A DNA stretch of 64,000 bases. It comes from Floridanema aerugineum. Lineage in GTDB: Bacteria > Cyanobacteriota > Cyanobacteriia > Cyanobacteriales > Aerosakkonemataceae. Positions 16,447 to 25,378 of this stretch are shown here, in pieces. The DNA lies in assembly GCF_041929345.1 (NCBI RefSeq), contig NZ_JBHFNQ010000220.1, forward strand, positions 1 through 64,000. The letters are read 5' to 3'. The position numbers and the translations under genes are program-made. The stretch's first letter is position 1. Every line of letters starts with the position of its first letter. The notes below the pieces were generated by a model that was not told the origin of the DNA, did no database searches, and saw only the letters and a list, made by a program, of their open reading frames with translations.

Positions 16447-18435
16447 ATGCTGCATCAGAGAACCCAGAAATCCTCCGCCAGTCATCCTCAAACTCAGCAA
16501 CAAAGCTCTCAGTTTGCTCCCCGCCCCTTTGCGATTCAAGCACAACCGGAAACTCAAAAACCTGCCACCCAAGAGGAAATCGAGAACGAAGCTTTCAATC
16601 AAAACAAATTTGAAGCCAATGGACTTCAGCTAAAGGAAAAGAGTGGCACGATCGCACCTGAAGAACAGGAAAGATTGGGTGTGTTGCAAGCCAAAATGAA
16701 CGATCTCTTGGTGCAGAGACAGGAAAGGACTTCGCGGAACGGGTTCAACCTTATTGGTATTCCGATTCATAGCGCTGATGCAAAGGGAAATGCACCGATA
16801 CAAACTAAGCTGGAGCAAAAGAGCGATCGAGAAGGTGAACAGCAGCAATCCCCGCAAGAGTCGTCAGAAACAGCAAGTAACGAGGGGATGGATTTAGTAC
16901 AGAGAACGTTTCAGGAAACAAATCCCCAAAGTCATCCAGTGTCACCCATTCAGGCAAAGTTGACCATTGGGCAGCCTGGGGATAAATATGAACAGGAGGC
17001 AGATTCGGTAGCAGCGAAGGTGGTAGAACAGATCAATGCACCTGCTTCTGGTCAGTCAACTCAAGGACAGTCGGTACAGCGTCAGGAAGAAGATAAAGAA
17101 GAGGAAGTGCAGGCAAAACCAGAGATTTCCGCACTGCAACGGATGGAAGAACCAAAAGAGGAAGACATCCAAGCTAAGTTAATCCAAAAGCAAGGGGACG
17201 CGATTGGGGGAGGGGAAGCTTCGACGGATTTGGACACTGCGATTAATAGTGCTAGAGGTGGGGGACAGCCGTTGGAGGCAGGTCTGCAAAGGTCAATGGG
17301 GCAGGCGATGGGGGCAGATTTTAGTGGAGTGAAGGTTCACACGGATGCACAGGCGGATCAGTTGAATCGATCGGTTCAAGCAAGGGCATTTACGACGGGG
17401 CAAGATGTGTTCTTTCGGCAGGGGGAATATAATCCTGGGAGTCGCGGGGGGCAGGAGTTGATTGCCCATGAGTTGACTCATGTGGTGCAGCAGAATGGTG
17501 GGGCTGTGCAACCGATACAGGCAAAGATGATCCAAATGCTACGCTATAAATCAGATAACTCTCCTGTAGACATTAACTCTTTGAGTTTTTTCCGAGTATT
17601 AGACTACCTGAAAAGACCAGATCCAGATCCAGATCCAGGAGGAGTAATTTTTGAAGCAGATGATAGAGTTAATCTCCAGGCAAGGTCTGCTTCTCTTTAT
17701 ACCCAAGAATTTCAGTCTCTCCATAACTTCCTAAGTACACCACCAGTTGCCGCTGAGAAAGCAAATCGCAATATCCCTGTAGGAGTCGATTTTCCAGTTA
17801 TATTGAGGGAGATGAAAGCTCGCCACGACGCAGGAAATTTACCAGGGTTTAAAGAGTGGCTGGCAAGTGTAAACGTGAATCAGAATGCACTTAATGTTGT
17901 GGATAAAATCAATGAGTTGAGATCTGCACAAAATATTGCTGGAGTCGTCAACGTAGATGAAACCCAAATTCCAGGTACCCCTCAGACAGCCGATTTGCAG
18001 CATGGAACTTCACAAACAGAGGTAAAAACGATACGTCAGCCTATTAAAAGTTATACGGACTTTACGGGACAGGTAACAGCAGCACTGGCAAAATTTGCTA
18101 ACGTTAATCCAGCGGATGGCAATACTTACAATGCAACCATCTACTGTTCCATTGATCAAAATCTCATCAGCGGGACAACAACTAATAAGAAAGGCACCAT
18201 GACACATACAACAATTAACCCAGCAACCCTTGATAAAATCACAACTATCACCCGTCAAAGTGATGGGCAGCCGTTGAATCGTAAGACAGAAAATCAACTC
18301 AACAGACTGCTGGAAAATTTAAACACGCAAAACTGGGCTGGTGCATCTACAACCCATGCGATCGATCTAATCGTTGAAAATGGGACATCGCACCGTCTAG
18401 TTCGTGATAACTATAACCAATGGCAAAGATCCTAA
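16447..18435 (+). CDS. eCIS-core (DUF4157) protein with unknown C-terminal domain
   Basis: 662 residues. The first 160 are disordered and glutamine-rich. LTIGQPGDKYEQEADSVAAK (about 174-193) is the signature preceding DUF4157, followed by low-complexity QAKPE/EEDIQAK repeats. The eCIS-core domain lies at about 275-352 (LQRSMGQAMGADFSGVKVHT, FTTGQDVFF) with a metalloprotease-like HELTHVVQQ at 341. The remaining 300 residues carry no family I recognise. In the literature DUF4157 marks cargo of extracellular contractile injection systems and its HExxH may process the protein. No injection-machine genes are in this window. The next gene starts 15 bases later and may be its partner. Confidence 0.85.
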   Translation: MLHQRTQKSSASHPQTQQQSSQFAPRPFAIQAQPETQKPATQEEIENEAFNQNKFEANGLQLKEKSGTIAPEEQERLGVLQAKMNDLLVQRQERTSRNGFNLIGIPIHSADAKGNAPIQTKLEQKSDREGEQQQSPQESSETASNEGMDLVQRTFQETNPQSHPVSPIQAKLTIGQPGDKYEQEADSVAAKVVEQINAPASGQSTQGQSVQRQEEDKEEEVQAKPEISALQRMEEPKEEDIQAKLIQKQGDAIGGGEASTDLDTAINSARGGGQPLEAGLQRSMGQAMGADFSGVKVHTDAQADQLNRSVQARAFTTGQDVFFRQGEYNPGSRGGQELIAHELTHVVQQNGGAVQPIQAKMIQMLRYKSDNSPVDINSLSFFRVLDYLKRPDPDPDPGGVIFEADDRVNLQARSASLYTQEFQSLHNFLSTPPVAAEKANRNIPVGVDFPVILREMKARHDAGNLPGFKEWLASVNVNQNALNVVDKINELRSAQNIAGVVNVDETQIPGTPQTADLQHGTSQTEVKTIRQPIKSYTDFTGQVTAALAKFANVNPADGNTYNATIYCSIDQNLISGTTTNKKGTMTHTTINPATLDKITTITRQSDGQPLNRKTENQLNRLLENLNTQNWAGASTTHAIDLIVENGTSHRLVRDNYNQWQRS

Positions 18436-18450
18436 ATAGGAGGTCGGTTA

Positions 18451-19179
18451 ATGAAGCGCATGATTGATATTCACGACCAGGGGATTGATATTATTTTTAG
18501 AGATAATAATTGTCTGGATACATTTTACTGGAGCGATGAGGATGCAACACTAGATGATACACTTCAACAATCCATACAGGGATTTTCATACCTGACCCAA
18601 CTCTGGCTACCAGAATATTGGATGGTGGAAATCTCCCCTTTCGTTTTTGAGCATCCAGACACTGAAACGGAAAGCTTTCAGGTATCTTCAGATATATCAG
18701 CAAGTAATTTCGACAAAGCTACCGAAACCATTAAACATCTGCTTGAGCAGCATACTGATTCTGAGGAGCCTTGGTCTTTAAAATCTATTCAAACCTCCCA
18801 CAAGGGATGGAATCGGCTGGCACTGCCATTGGGTGTAACCGCTTCGGATTCGTGGGGTATTGTTGACCCGGATGGGATTATACGCAGTTCATATATCTGG
18901 CACCCAGCCCCACCATTTGCTGGGCAGGAAACGATCTGGATACATATTCAAGATGCTAATGCCGCCAGCCATTTTTCTCTTACCGTTGAAATGACTGGCG
19001 AAATTGGGATTCTTGCAAGCATCGGGATTAGTTTTTTTAATCCAGAAAATGATGCACGTTCACCCAATCATCTGGTGGAGGGAGCGTCTGTAACCGCTTG
19101 GCAGCAGGCAAATATGGCGCTTTTACAGACTACTATCAACTATTTAGAACATCAGGGATGGAAACATTTCCCTAAGTAA
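18451..19179 (+). CDS. Unknown protein paired with DUF4157 gene
   Basis: 242 acidic residues with no signal peptide or membrane span. Preceded by a good ribosome site (AGGAGG, 8 bases before the ATG) and only 15 bases after the DUF4157 gene, so it is translated from the same message. It is rich in Trp and aromatic residues (YLTQLWLPEYWMVE, GWNRLALPLGV, IWIHIQDANAAS). I do not recognise the family. Its position suggests an immunity protein, chaperone or loading factor for the putative effector. This is inference from context. Confidence 0.6.
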   Translation: MKRMIDIHDQGIDIIFRDNNCLDTFYWSDEDATLDDTLQQSIQGFSYLTQLWLPEYWMVEISPFVFEHPDTETESFQVSSDISASNFDKATETIKHLLEQHTDSEEPWSLKSIQTSHKGWNRLALPLGVTASDSWGIVDPDGIIRSSYIWHPAPPFAGQETIWIHIQDANAASHFSLTVEMTGEIGILASIGISFFNPENDARSPNHLVEGASVTAWQQANMALLQTTINYLEHQGWKHFPK

Positions 19180-19222
19180 GATCGCCCAATCGAGCATAAA
19201 AGCATGAAACCAGAATATGAGC

Positions 19223-19425
19223 TTATTTCTTTCTAATTTGCTCAATTTTTTCGCTAATAACTTGCCCAATTTCTTCGGTAGACATATCGGCTGGATAACG
19301 TTGGCGATCGGGATTACGACTCAAAAGTTCTCCAAAGCTGCACTAAACATTTCATCATCATTTCTATGGGCAGAAAGAAATTCTTTTAATTGAACAACCG
19401 TCATCTCTTGAAAATTAGACATCAT
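19223..19425 (-). pseudogene. Frameshifted DUF6887-family gene
   Basis: From ATG 19422 (or 19425) the frame reads MSNFQEMTVVQLKEFLSAHR, the usual start of this small family, and stops at TGA soon after SAALENF. Shifting by one base continues as LLSRNPDRQRYPADMSTEE and ends at TAA 19223-19225, completing a typical ~66-residue protein. A single-base loss near 19325 explains it. It follows the Uma2 gene by 24 bases on the same strand. Intact relatives are at 43867, 44399 and 63952. Confidence 0.8.
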
Positions 19426-19448
19426 AGAAACCCGCTATCATTTTGCTT

Positions 19449-19982
19449 TCACCTCAACAATTCATCGATCGCAACACTAAATCCTAACATCACAATTTGA
19501 GTACTAACTACATCACCGGATTTAAACGCTAATGTCTGATTTTGAGTAATAATTAAAACCCGAATACTTTCAGGAAATAGTAACCAAACTTCTTGACAAC
19601 CTGACTCTAAATACTCGTTAGCTTTGGCAAATAAATCTTCAGCTGAATCTGTGGGAGTTGCAATTTCAGCTATTAGCGGTGGACTTTGGGGTAAGGCAGA
19701 AGCTTCGCCAAATTGTGCTAGCAATTCCGCTGTAAGATAGGAAACATCGGGACGACGACCTTGGTTGACAGTTCGACAAGGAAGTGCAATTAAAGTTTCT
19801 CCTCTTTGTGAAGATTGAATGATGTAATTTGCCCAATAACAAGATAACCTAGACTGAATCCGGCTATGTTTGACTGTCGCAGTTGTCTCCACAAGTTGTC
19901 CGTTTACCCATTCTTGACGATCGGGTGGATTAGCGAGAAAATCTTCTAGAGTGAAAGTTTCTGTTACAGTAGCGATCGACAT
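19449..19982 (-). CDS. Uma2-family (DUF820) putative endonuclease
   Basis: 177 residues of the PD-(D/E)xK-fold family greatly expanded in cyanobacteria. Seen: N-terminal FTLEDFLANPPDRQEWVNGQ, RRPDVSYL with the conserved Asp, and APPLIAEI-type strand (PPLIAEIATPTDSAEDL) followed by KANEYLESGCQEVWLL. In this copy the usual catalytic motif E-x-S-P becomes EIATPTDS and the D after W is replaced (WLLFPESIRVL), so activity is uncertain. The family's cellular role is unknown. Confidence 0.9.
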   Translation of the reverse strand: MSIATVTETFTLEDFLANPPDRQEWVNGQLVETTATVKHSRIQSRLSCYWANYIIQSSQRGETLIALPCRTVNQGRRPDVSYLTAELLAQFGEASALPQSPPLIAEIATPTDSAEDLFAKANEYLESGCQEVWLLFPESIRVLIITQNQTLAFKSGDVVSTQIVMLGFSVAIDELLR

Positions 19983-20121
19983 ATTTATATTTTCGCCTTT
20001 GGATTACTGATTGATTTTATTGTATCGATCGATTTACGGGAATTCTTTCTACCTTTTTAAAAGACACAGATAAACATTGTCGGTGTAGGCTAGTGTTTAG
20101 AAGCAAATATCCGTTTCTGTC

Positions 20122-21765
20122 ATGTCACTGCCTAAACTTCTCGCTTTAGTAGCTGCCCTTACTGTAGTCTTGGGGCTGATGATTTGGTTAGTTAACTCAA
20201 TTTATCAGCTTTATATTAATATTGCTTGGTCTGCGCCGCCTTTGTTGGCTAATGTGGTAGTGTTGCTGCTGATATTGCTGCTGGCGTTGCTGATTACGGT
20301 TTTTATTTATTATGGGGTGATGTTTTGGCGATCGCAAAATCAGCCAAAGCGCCGCAAACCACAAATTAAAATTCCCGAAGCAAAAACCGAAGCAGCAGCA
20401 GAAAATCTCCGCGCCGTCAAAAAGCAAGTCAAACAAATTGAAGATGAAGTTTCCCGACAAGCTTTACTTTCTCGTTCGCGTGAAATTGAAACTAATTTAT
20501 CTAGAGGGAATCTACAAGTCGTTATTTTTGGTACAGGTTCATCGGGCAAAACTTCCTTAATAAATGCCTTAATGGGCAGAATGGTAGGTAAAGTTAGTGC
20601 GCCAATGGGAACCACAGAAGTTGGCGAAACTTACGAATTAAAATTAAAAGGTTTAGAACGGGAAATTTTAATTACTGATACCCCTGGAATTTTAGAAGCG
20701 GGAGTTGCAGGAACAGAACGAGAACAATTAGCCCGTCAATTAGCAACCGAGGCAGATTTACTATTATTTGTAGTCGAAAACGATCTGCTGCAATCAGAAT
20801 TTGTACCCTTAAAAGCCTTGGCAGAAATTGGTAAACGCAATATTTTAATTTTGAACAAAATCGACCTTTACACCGACGAAGATAAAGAAAGAATTTTGGC
20901 GCGACTTCGGGAAAGAGTCAGAAGTTTTATTTCTACTTCTGATGTGATTACTGTGTCAGCAAATCCCCGCACAGTCAAGTTAGAAACAGGGGAAATTATG
21001 CAACCTGAACCTGATGTTATGCCATTAATTCGCCGTTTAGCAAACATTTTGCGGGCAGAAGGCGATGATTTAATGGCAGATAATATTTTATTACAATCTC
21101 AACGTTTAGGAGAAGAAGCCAGAAAAATAATTGATGCTCAACGTCACCGTCAAGCTGATAAAGTTGTAGAACGGTATCAATGGATAAGCGCGGGAGTAAT
21201 TGCAGTCACACCTTTGCCAGTAGTAGATTTGTTAGCAGCTGCGGCAGTAAACGCCCAAATGGTAGTAGAAATTGGCAAGATTTATGGCTGTGATTTGAAT
21301 ATGGAACGGGGGAGAGAGTTGGCGCTTTCTTTAGGTAAAACTCTCGCCAGTTTGGGAATAGTTAAAGGTGCGATCGAATTAGTTTCTAGAGCATTACAAT
21401 TAAATATTGCTACTTATTTAGTTGGTAAAGCAATTCAAGGTGTAAGTGCTGCTTATTTAACCCGCATCGCCGGAAAGAGTTTTATTGAGTATTTTCGTCA
21501 GAATCAAGATTGGGGTGATGGAGGAATTTCGGAAGTTGTGCAACGGCAATTTGAGTTGAATAAAAAAGATGAATTTGTCAAAGCTTTTGTCCAAGATGCT
21601 ATTGCGAAAGTCGTCCAACCTTTAACACAAAATCCACCACCAGAAACAGAAATAGAATATCAAGAAGCAGCAGCGGAAGAGGAAGAAGTAGAAGAACCGA
21701 AAATCCCTCCTTACGAATATGTAGATGATTGGACTAACTCATCGCCAAAGCGAGAAGATTGGTAA
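20122..21765 (+). CDS. Membrane GTPase with DUF697 domain
   Basis: 547 residues. Two hydrophobic spans at about 5-30 and 38-68 anchor the N-terminus. A coiled-coil stretch leads into an Era/EngA-like G domain: G1 FGTGSSGKTSLINAL (about 137-151), G3 TDTPGILEAG, G4 LNKIDLY. A DUF697-like C-terminal region (about 350-480, WISAGVIAVTPLPVVDLLAAA) is followed by an acidic glutamate-rich tail. This arrangement is common in cyanobacteria; proposed roles include membrane remodelling or stress response. Starts at ATG 20122. The second DUF697-type GTPase in the window is at 62719. Confidence 0.92.
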   Translation: MSLPKLLALVAALTVVLGLMIWLVNSIYQLYINIAWSAPPLLANVVVLLLILLLALLITVFIYYGVMFWRSQNQPKRRKPQIKIPEAKTEAAAENLRAVKKQVKQIEDEVSRQALLSRSREIETNLSRGNLQVVIFGTGSSGKTSLINALMGRMVGKVSAPMGTTEVGETYELKLKGLEREILITDTPGILEAGVAGTEREQLARQLATEADLLLFVVENDLLQSEFVPLKALAEIGKRNILILNKIDLYTDEDKERILARLRERVRSFISTSDVITVSANPRTVKLETGEIMQPEPDVMPLIRRLANILRAEGDDLMADNILLQSQRLGEEARKIIDAQRHRQADKVVERYQWISAGVIAVTPLPVVDLLAAAAVNAQMVVEIGKIYGCDLNMERGRELALSLGKTLASLGIVKGAIELVSRALQLNIATYLVGKAIQGVSAAYLTRIAGKSFIEYFRQNQDWGDGGISEVVQRQFELNKKDEFVKAFVQDAIAKVVQPLTQNPPPETEIEYQEAAAEEEEVEEPKIPPYEYVDDWTNSSPKREDW

Positions 21766-21791
21766 TTATAACAATCCTACTAACTCAACTT

Positions 21792-21860
21792 TGTAGGGTG
21801 CGTCAGATACTAAAGCTTTGGGCGAAGAATACTAAATTTAAGGCTCTGACGCACCCTACA
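21792..21860. repeat. Dispersed palindromic repeat (GTAGGGTGCGT family)
   Basis: TGTAGGGTGCGTCAGA (21792-21807) is perfectly inverted at 21845-21860. It is followed at about 21869-21903 by an inverted copy of the GAGGACACAGAGA-type repeat (CTCTGTGTCCTCTGCG). Confidence 0.8.
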
Positions 21861-21929
21861 TCTCCTCCTCTCTTCTCTCTGTGTCCTCTGCGTCTCTGCG
21901 GTTTAAAAAATTATGTAGGATTGCGATAT

Positions 21930-22637
21930 ATGTCTGAAACTGATGTAAATTTAAATCTAAAAAAACTCACTTCCTTTGATATTAAAGTGATAGCCTTTGC
22001 CCTAATGATTATCGATCATGTGGGGAGATTGTTTTTCCCCCAAGCGGCTATCTTTGTTATCATAGGAAGGCTGAGTTTTCCGTTGTTTGCATGGTTAGCA
22101 GCGCAAGGAGAGAAATATACATCTGATATCAAAAAATATATTTTTCGGCTATTAGTATGGGGCGCTATTGCTCAACCTATTTATGGGAAGTTCTACTACT
22201 TAGTTTTTTCTGTACATGGCGAACTCAATATATTATTTACACTTGCTTTGGGAGTAATAACTATTCGTTGCACGAAATTAGTTGAATCAAAGTTTTTCAA
22301 GTTTCTAATTGTTATTGCTTTCATGGTAGTTGCAGAATTGTTGCGGGTTGAGGGGAGGATTTCGGGATTAATTATAATTTATTTGATGTCAATTATTGAC
22401 TTACAAAGTGCCAAATGGTGGTTCTTTTTTATCGGCTATCGGTTATTGTTTATCTATCTTAATCAATGGAGTTATGTCGAGTTGTTTGGCATAGCTTCTG
22501 TAGGAATACTAGCTTTATATAACGGTGAACAAGGGGGAAGGAGTAAACCGTTTTATAAGTGGTTTTATCCTTTGTATCCGCTACATTTAGGAGTTTTACT
22601 TTTAATTAAATTTTGGTTAAATTCACAGATGAATTGA
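21930..22637 (+). CDS. TraX-family membrane protein
   Basis: 235 residues from the ATG of MSETDVNLN; upstream in-frame codons fall in repeat DNA. It shows the TraX-type start (SFDIKVIAFALMIIDHVGRLF, IGRLSFPLFAWLAAQG) and about seven membrane spans, ending in FYPLYPLHLGVLLLI. The His-Asp motif DHVGR is conserved in the family. TraX acetylates pilin in F plasmids, but chromosomal homologues such as this have no known substrate. No conjugation genes lie nearby. Convergent with the next Uma2 gene, with stop codons abutting. Confidence 0.88.
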   Translation: MSETDVNLNLKKLTSFDIKVIAFALMIIDHVGRLFFPQAAIFVIIGRLSFPLFAWLAAQGEKYTSDIKKYIFRLLVWGAIAQPIYGKFYYLVFSVHGELNILFTLALGVITIRCTKLVESKFFKFLIVIAFMVVAELLRVEGRISGLIIIYLMSIIDLQSAKWWFFFIGYRLLFIYLNQWSYVELFGIASVGILALYNGEQGGRSKPFYKWFYPLYPLHLGVLLLIKFWLNSQMN

Positions 22638-23204
22638 TTAAGCAAATATTCGGGATACGGAACAAGTAAAACCTGGTAAAAGTGGGGAATTCAAGTCATC
22701 ATTAACGAACAAAGTGGCAACTAGTTCTAAAGTAGTTTGTTCCCGGCGATAAATTTGGATTTCTTGCTTTTGCCAATCAGCAATCCAATATTCTTGAACT
22801 CCTCTTGTTGAGTAGAGTTTTAGTTTTAATTCTCTGTCGCGTCGTTGATTTTCTGTACCTGGGGAAAGTACTTCTATAATTAATTCTGGCGCATCAGTTA
22901 AATGTCCGGCTTCATCTAATAAAGCAGCTAATCTTTCGTTGCTAGCCCAAACTACATCGGGGATGACATTATCAGCATCGGAAAATATTATACCGGGTGC
23001 GATCGCCACTCGCCCCAAACCAGTAGACTGTGACCAATTATCAAGTACGGCAAAGAATCTACCACTAGTTTCTTGGTGTTTCCAATTTGGTGCTTTTGTC
23101 ACAAACAACTCTCCATCAATTATTTCATAGCGATTGCCGTTATCTGGAAATAATTCTAAGTCAGCTATAGTCCAGCGTACTCGCTTATTTGTAATTTGGC
23201 TCAT
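22638..23204 (-). CDS. Uma2-family (DUF820) putative endonuclease
   Basis: 188 residues with a full set of family motifs: DLELFPDNGNRYEIIDGEL, NVIPDVVWASNERL (Asp), PELIIEVLSPGTENQRRDRE and KLYSTRGVQEYWIADW. Unlike the copy at 19449, the E-V-L-S-P and YWIAD motifs are canonical, so it is more likely catalytically competent. Family role unknown. Convergent with the TraX-like gene with no bases between the stops. Confidence 0.93.
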   Translation of the reverse strand: MSQITNKRVRWTIADLELFPDNGNRYEIIDGELFVTKAPNWKHQETSGRFFAVLDNWSQSTGLGRVAIAPGIIFSDADNVIPDVVWASNERLAALLDEAGHLTDAPELIIEVLSPGTENQRRDRELKLKLYSTRGVQEYWIADWQKQEIQIYRREQTTLELVATLFVNDDLNSPLLPGFTCSVSRIFA

Positions 23205-23268
23205 AACTAAAGCTTGTGAAAGAGGGATGTAACTATTTTAGATTAGCTGCGATGAATTTACCATGATG

Positions 23269-24246
23269 TTAACTACAATTTCGGCTATCCAAAAATTTTA
23301 ATTGTTGGTAAAGCATGGTGATTTTGGGTAAATTTGCGCCTCTTGCTTGGGCAAAATTTAAGGGATTTCCAAACATGGTTTCTACTTCTAAAGGGCGTTT
23401 TTCATCGTAGTCAATTTTCATGCTGGTGCGGTAAGGTTTCATTTTGTCGGTGTAGTTTAGCATAGTTTCTACGAAAGTTTGGGGAATTGTGCGATCGCAA
23501 CTTTTCGCCCCCGCTACCACTTCCCACATTAATTCTTCAACTAATTTCCGAGTATGAAGATTACTCATTAATTCATCGGTTCTGGCATCTAGAACTACAG
23601 AAAGTCCATTGTAAGGAATATTCCAAACTAATTTTTGCCAACGTGCTAATAACAAATCTTCTGCTAATTCCATCTTAATTCCTGCACGTTCAAAATCATC
23701 ACCAATTTGCTGCATTCTATTAGTAATTCCAGCAGGTTGATAATTAGTAGCATATTCCCCGATTTTAATTTGACCGTAATCTAAGTGGCGAATATGTCCA
23801 GGGGCTACTTTATTAGAACAGAGAAAACATAACCCACCCATTACCCTTTCGCTACCAACAATTTTAGCAACTTCATCTTCTACACCGAGTCCGTTTTGTA
23901 ACACTAAAACCACACCATTATCTTTTAGTACATGAGGTAACATTGATGGTAATAAATGATTTTGGGTGGTTTTCAATGCGATAATTACTACATCGCAAGG
24001 TGGCATTTTGCTAGCTTCTTGGTAAGCTTGAACATTGGGTAAAGTGAAATCACCATATTTTGATTCAACTACTAAACCATGCTTACTGACATATTCGTAA
24101 TCGCTGTGTAACAAAAAGTGAACATTTAAACCAGCTTTTTGCAAACAAGCACCGTAATACCCACCAAGCGCCCCTGTTCCCAAGATGGCATAACTAAGTT
24201 GAAAAGAATTGTAAATAAATTGCTCAGCCATTGATTCGATCTCCAT
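23269..24246 (-). CDS. Ketopantoate reductase-family protein
   Basis: 325 residues resembling 2-dehydropantoate 2-reductase (PanE/ApbA). N-terminal Rossmann motif AILGTGALGGYYGACL (about 20-35), VIIALKTTQNHLL, VLVLQNGLGVEDEV, and the C-terminal domain KLVWNIPYNGLSVVLDA with SMKIDYDEKRPLEVE (conserved Lys-Asn and Ser-Asp region). It uses NAD(P)H, with pantothenate synthesis as the family role; some cyanobacterial paralogues are uncharacterised so substrate is not certain. AGGAGG lies only 2 bases before ATG 24246 and 17 before the next ATG (24231), so the start is ambiguous. Confidence 0.85.
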   Translation of the reverse strand: MEIESMAEQFIYNSFQLSYAILGTGALGGYYGACLQKAGLNVHFLLHSDYEYVSKHGLVVESKYGDFTLPNVQAYQEASKMPPCDVVIIALKTTQNHLLPSMLPHVLKDNGVVLVLQNGLGVEDEVAKIVGSERVMGGLCFLCSNKVAPGHIRHLDYGQIKIGEYATNYQPAGITNRMQQIGDDFERAGIKMELAEDLLLARWQKLVWNIPYNGLSVVLDARTDELMSNLHTRKLVEELMWEVVAGAKSCDRTIPQTFVETMLNYTDKMKPYRTSMKIDYDEKRPLEVETMFGNPLNFAQARGANLPKITMLYQQLKFLDSRNCS

Positions 24247-24294
24247 TACCTCCTAAAATTAAACCTATTCAGAAGTTTTAATATATCAAAAACT

Positions 24295-25239
24295 ATGAGC
24301 AATCGTCCGATTATTCTTGGCATTGTTGGTGATAGTGCAGCGGGAAAAACAACTTTAACTAGAGGAATTGCCCAAGTTTTGGGAGAAGATAATGTTACAA
24401 TTATCTGTACTGACGATTATCACCGCTACGATCGCACTCAGCGAGCAGAATTAGGTATTACAGCTTTGCATCCTGACTGCAATTATTTGGATATTATGCA
24501 GCAGCATTTATCGCTGTTGCGAACAGGTCAACCGATCCTCAAACCAGTGTACAGCCACAAAACAGGAACTTTTGAACCACCACAATATATTAAACCAAAT
24601 AAATTTGTAATTGTCGAAGGATTGCTGGGTTATTCTACTCGTAGTTGCCGAGATTCTTTTGATGTAAAAGTTTATTTAGCACCGCCAGAATCTTTGCGTG
24701 CTAAATGGAAGATTAAGCGGGATACAATGAAGCGGGGTTACTCGCCAGAACAAGTTTTAGCAGAATTGGAAAAACGCGAACCTGACTCGGAAAATTTTAT
24801 CCGTCCTCAGCGCAAATGGGCAGATTTGGTTGTAACTTTTTACCCGCCAAATGAAGAGATTGAAGAGGATAATTCCCGGTTAAATGTACGTTTGGTACTC
24901 AGACCTACGATCCCCCATCCTGATTTTATTAAAATTATCGAACTCACCGACAGCGGTGCTAAATCAGCTGTTCGTTTAGGATTAGATCGGGATATGGGTA
25001 AACCAGTTGATGTGCTAGAAATTGATAGTCATGCAACTGCTGAACAAGTGAGTAAATTAGAAAAGGTTTTGTGTCATGAAATGCCTGATTTATTCCCGCA
25101 TTGCAGTTTAGGAGGAAATTTAGAATTGGGCAAAATTACAGGAACAACTGATGAGGTTTTGCAAAGTTATCCTCTCGCTTTGACTCAGTTATTAATTTCT
25201 TTTCATACGCTGAAAGCGACTCATGTGCATCATTTTTAA
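24295..25239 (+). CDS. Second phosphoribulokinase-like P-loop kinase
   Basis: 314 residues, PRK/uridine-kinase family. P-loop GIVGDSAAGKTT (9-20), CTDDYHRYDR, ITALHPDCNYLDIM, KPVYSHKTGTFEPP and VEGLLGY align with phosphoribulokinase. It differs from the Calvin-cycle enzyme at 4964: the P-loop cysteine is Ala (position 16), one Cys (38) remains, and the C-terminal Cys pair is absent. The thioredoxin/CP12 switch therefore cannot form. The substrate may be ribulose 5-phosphate or another sugar or nucleoside. It is divergent from the PanE-like gene with about 48 bases between. Confidence 0.88.
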   Translation: MSNRPIILGIVGDSAAGKTTLTRGIAQVLGEDNVTIICTDDYHRYDRTQRAELGITALHPDCNYLDIMQQHLSLLRTGQPILKPVYSHKTGTFEPPQYIKPNKFVIVEGLLGYSTRSCRDSFDVKVYLAPPESLRAKWKIKRDTMKRGYSPEQVLAELEKREPDSENFIRPQRKWADLVVTFYPPNEEIEEDNSRLNVRLVLRPTIPHPDFIKIIELTDSGAKSAVRLGLDRDMGKPVDVLEIDSHATAEQVSKLEKVLCHEMPDLFPHCSLGGNLELGKITGTTDEVLQSYPLALTQLLISFHTLKATHVHHF

Positions 25240-25263
25240 AAATGTCAAAGTTGTGGGTAATAG

Positions 25264-25329
25264 ACATCTCCAACAAAGAATCTCTTTCGGCTGGCAGGAT
25301 GCCTGCCCCACAAGAGTTTTTGGAGATGT
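25264..25329. repeat. Palindromic element with ACATCTCCAA ends
   Basis: ACATCTCCAA (25264-25273) is inverted at 25320-25329. The interior GGCAGGATGCCTGCCCCACAAGAG is the reverse complement of the interior of the element at 46975. Both are members of one family with similar ends. An open frame that crosses it is not credible as a gene. Confidence 0.75.
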
Positions 25330-25378
25330 GTAATGAATCGATCGCACAAATCATCAACCATCCATTACCCACAATTTA

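Noticed and set aside
16447..18435. Calling the DUF4157 protein an active metalloprotease toxin
   Set aside because: The HELTH motif is present but the third metal ligand and toxin domain are not identified; only the domain family is claimed.
24231..24246. Definite choice of start for the PanE-like gene
   Set aside because: The ribosome site is too close to one ATG and too far from the other; left open.
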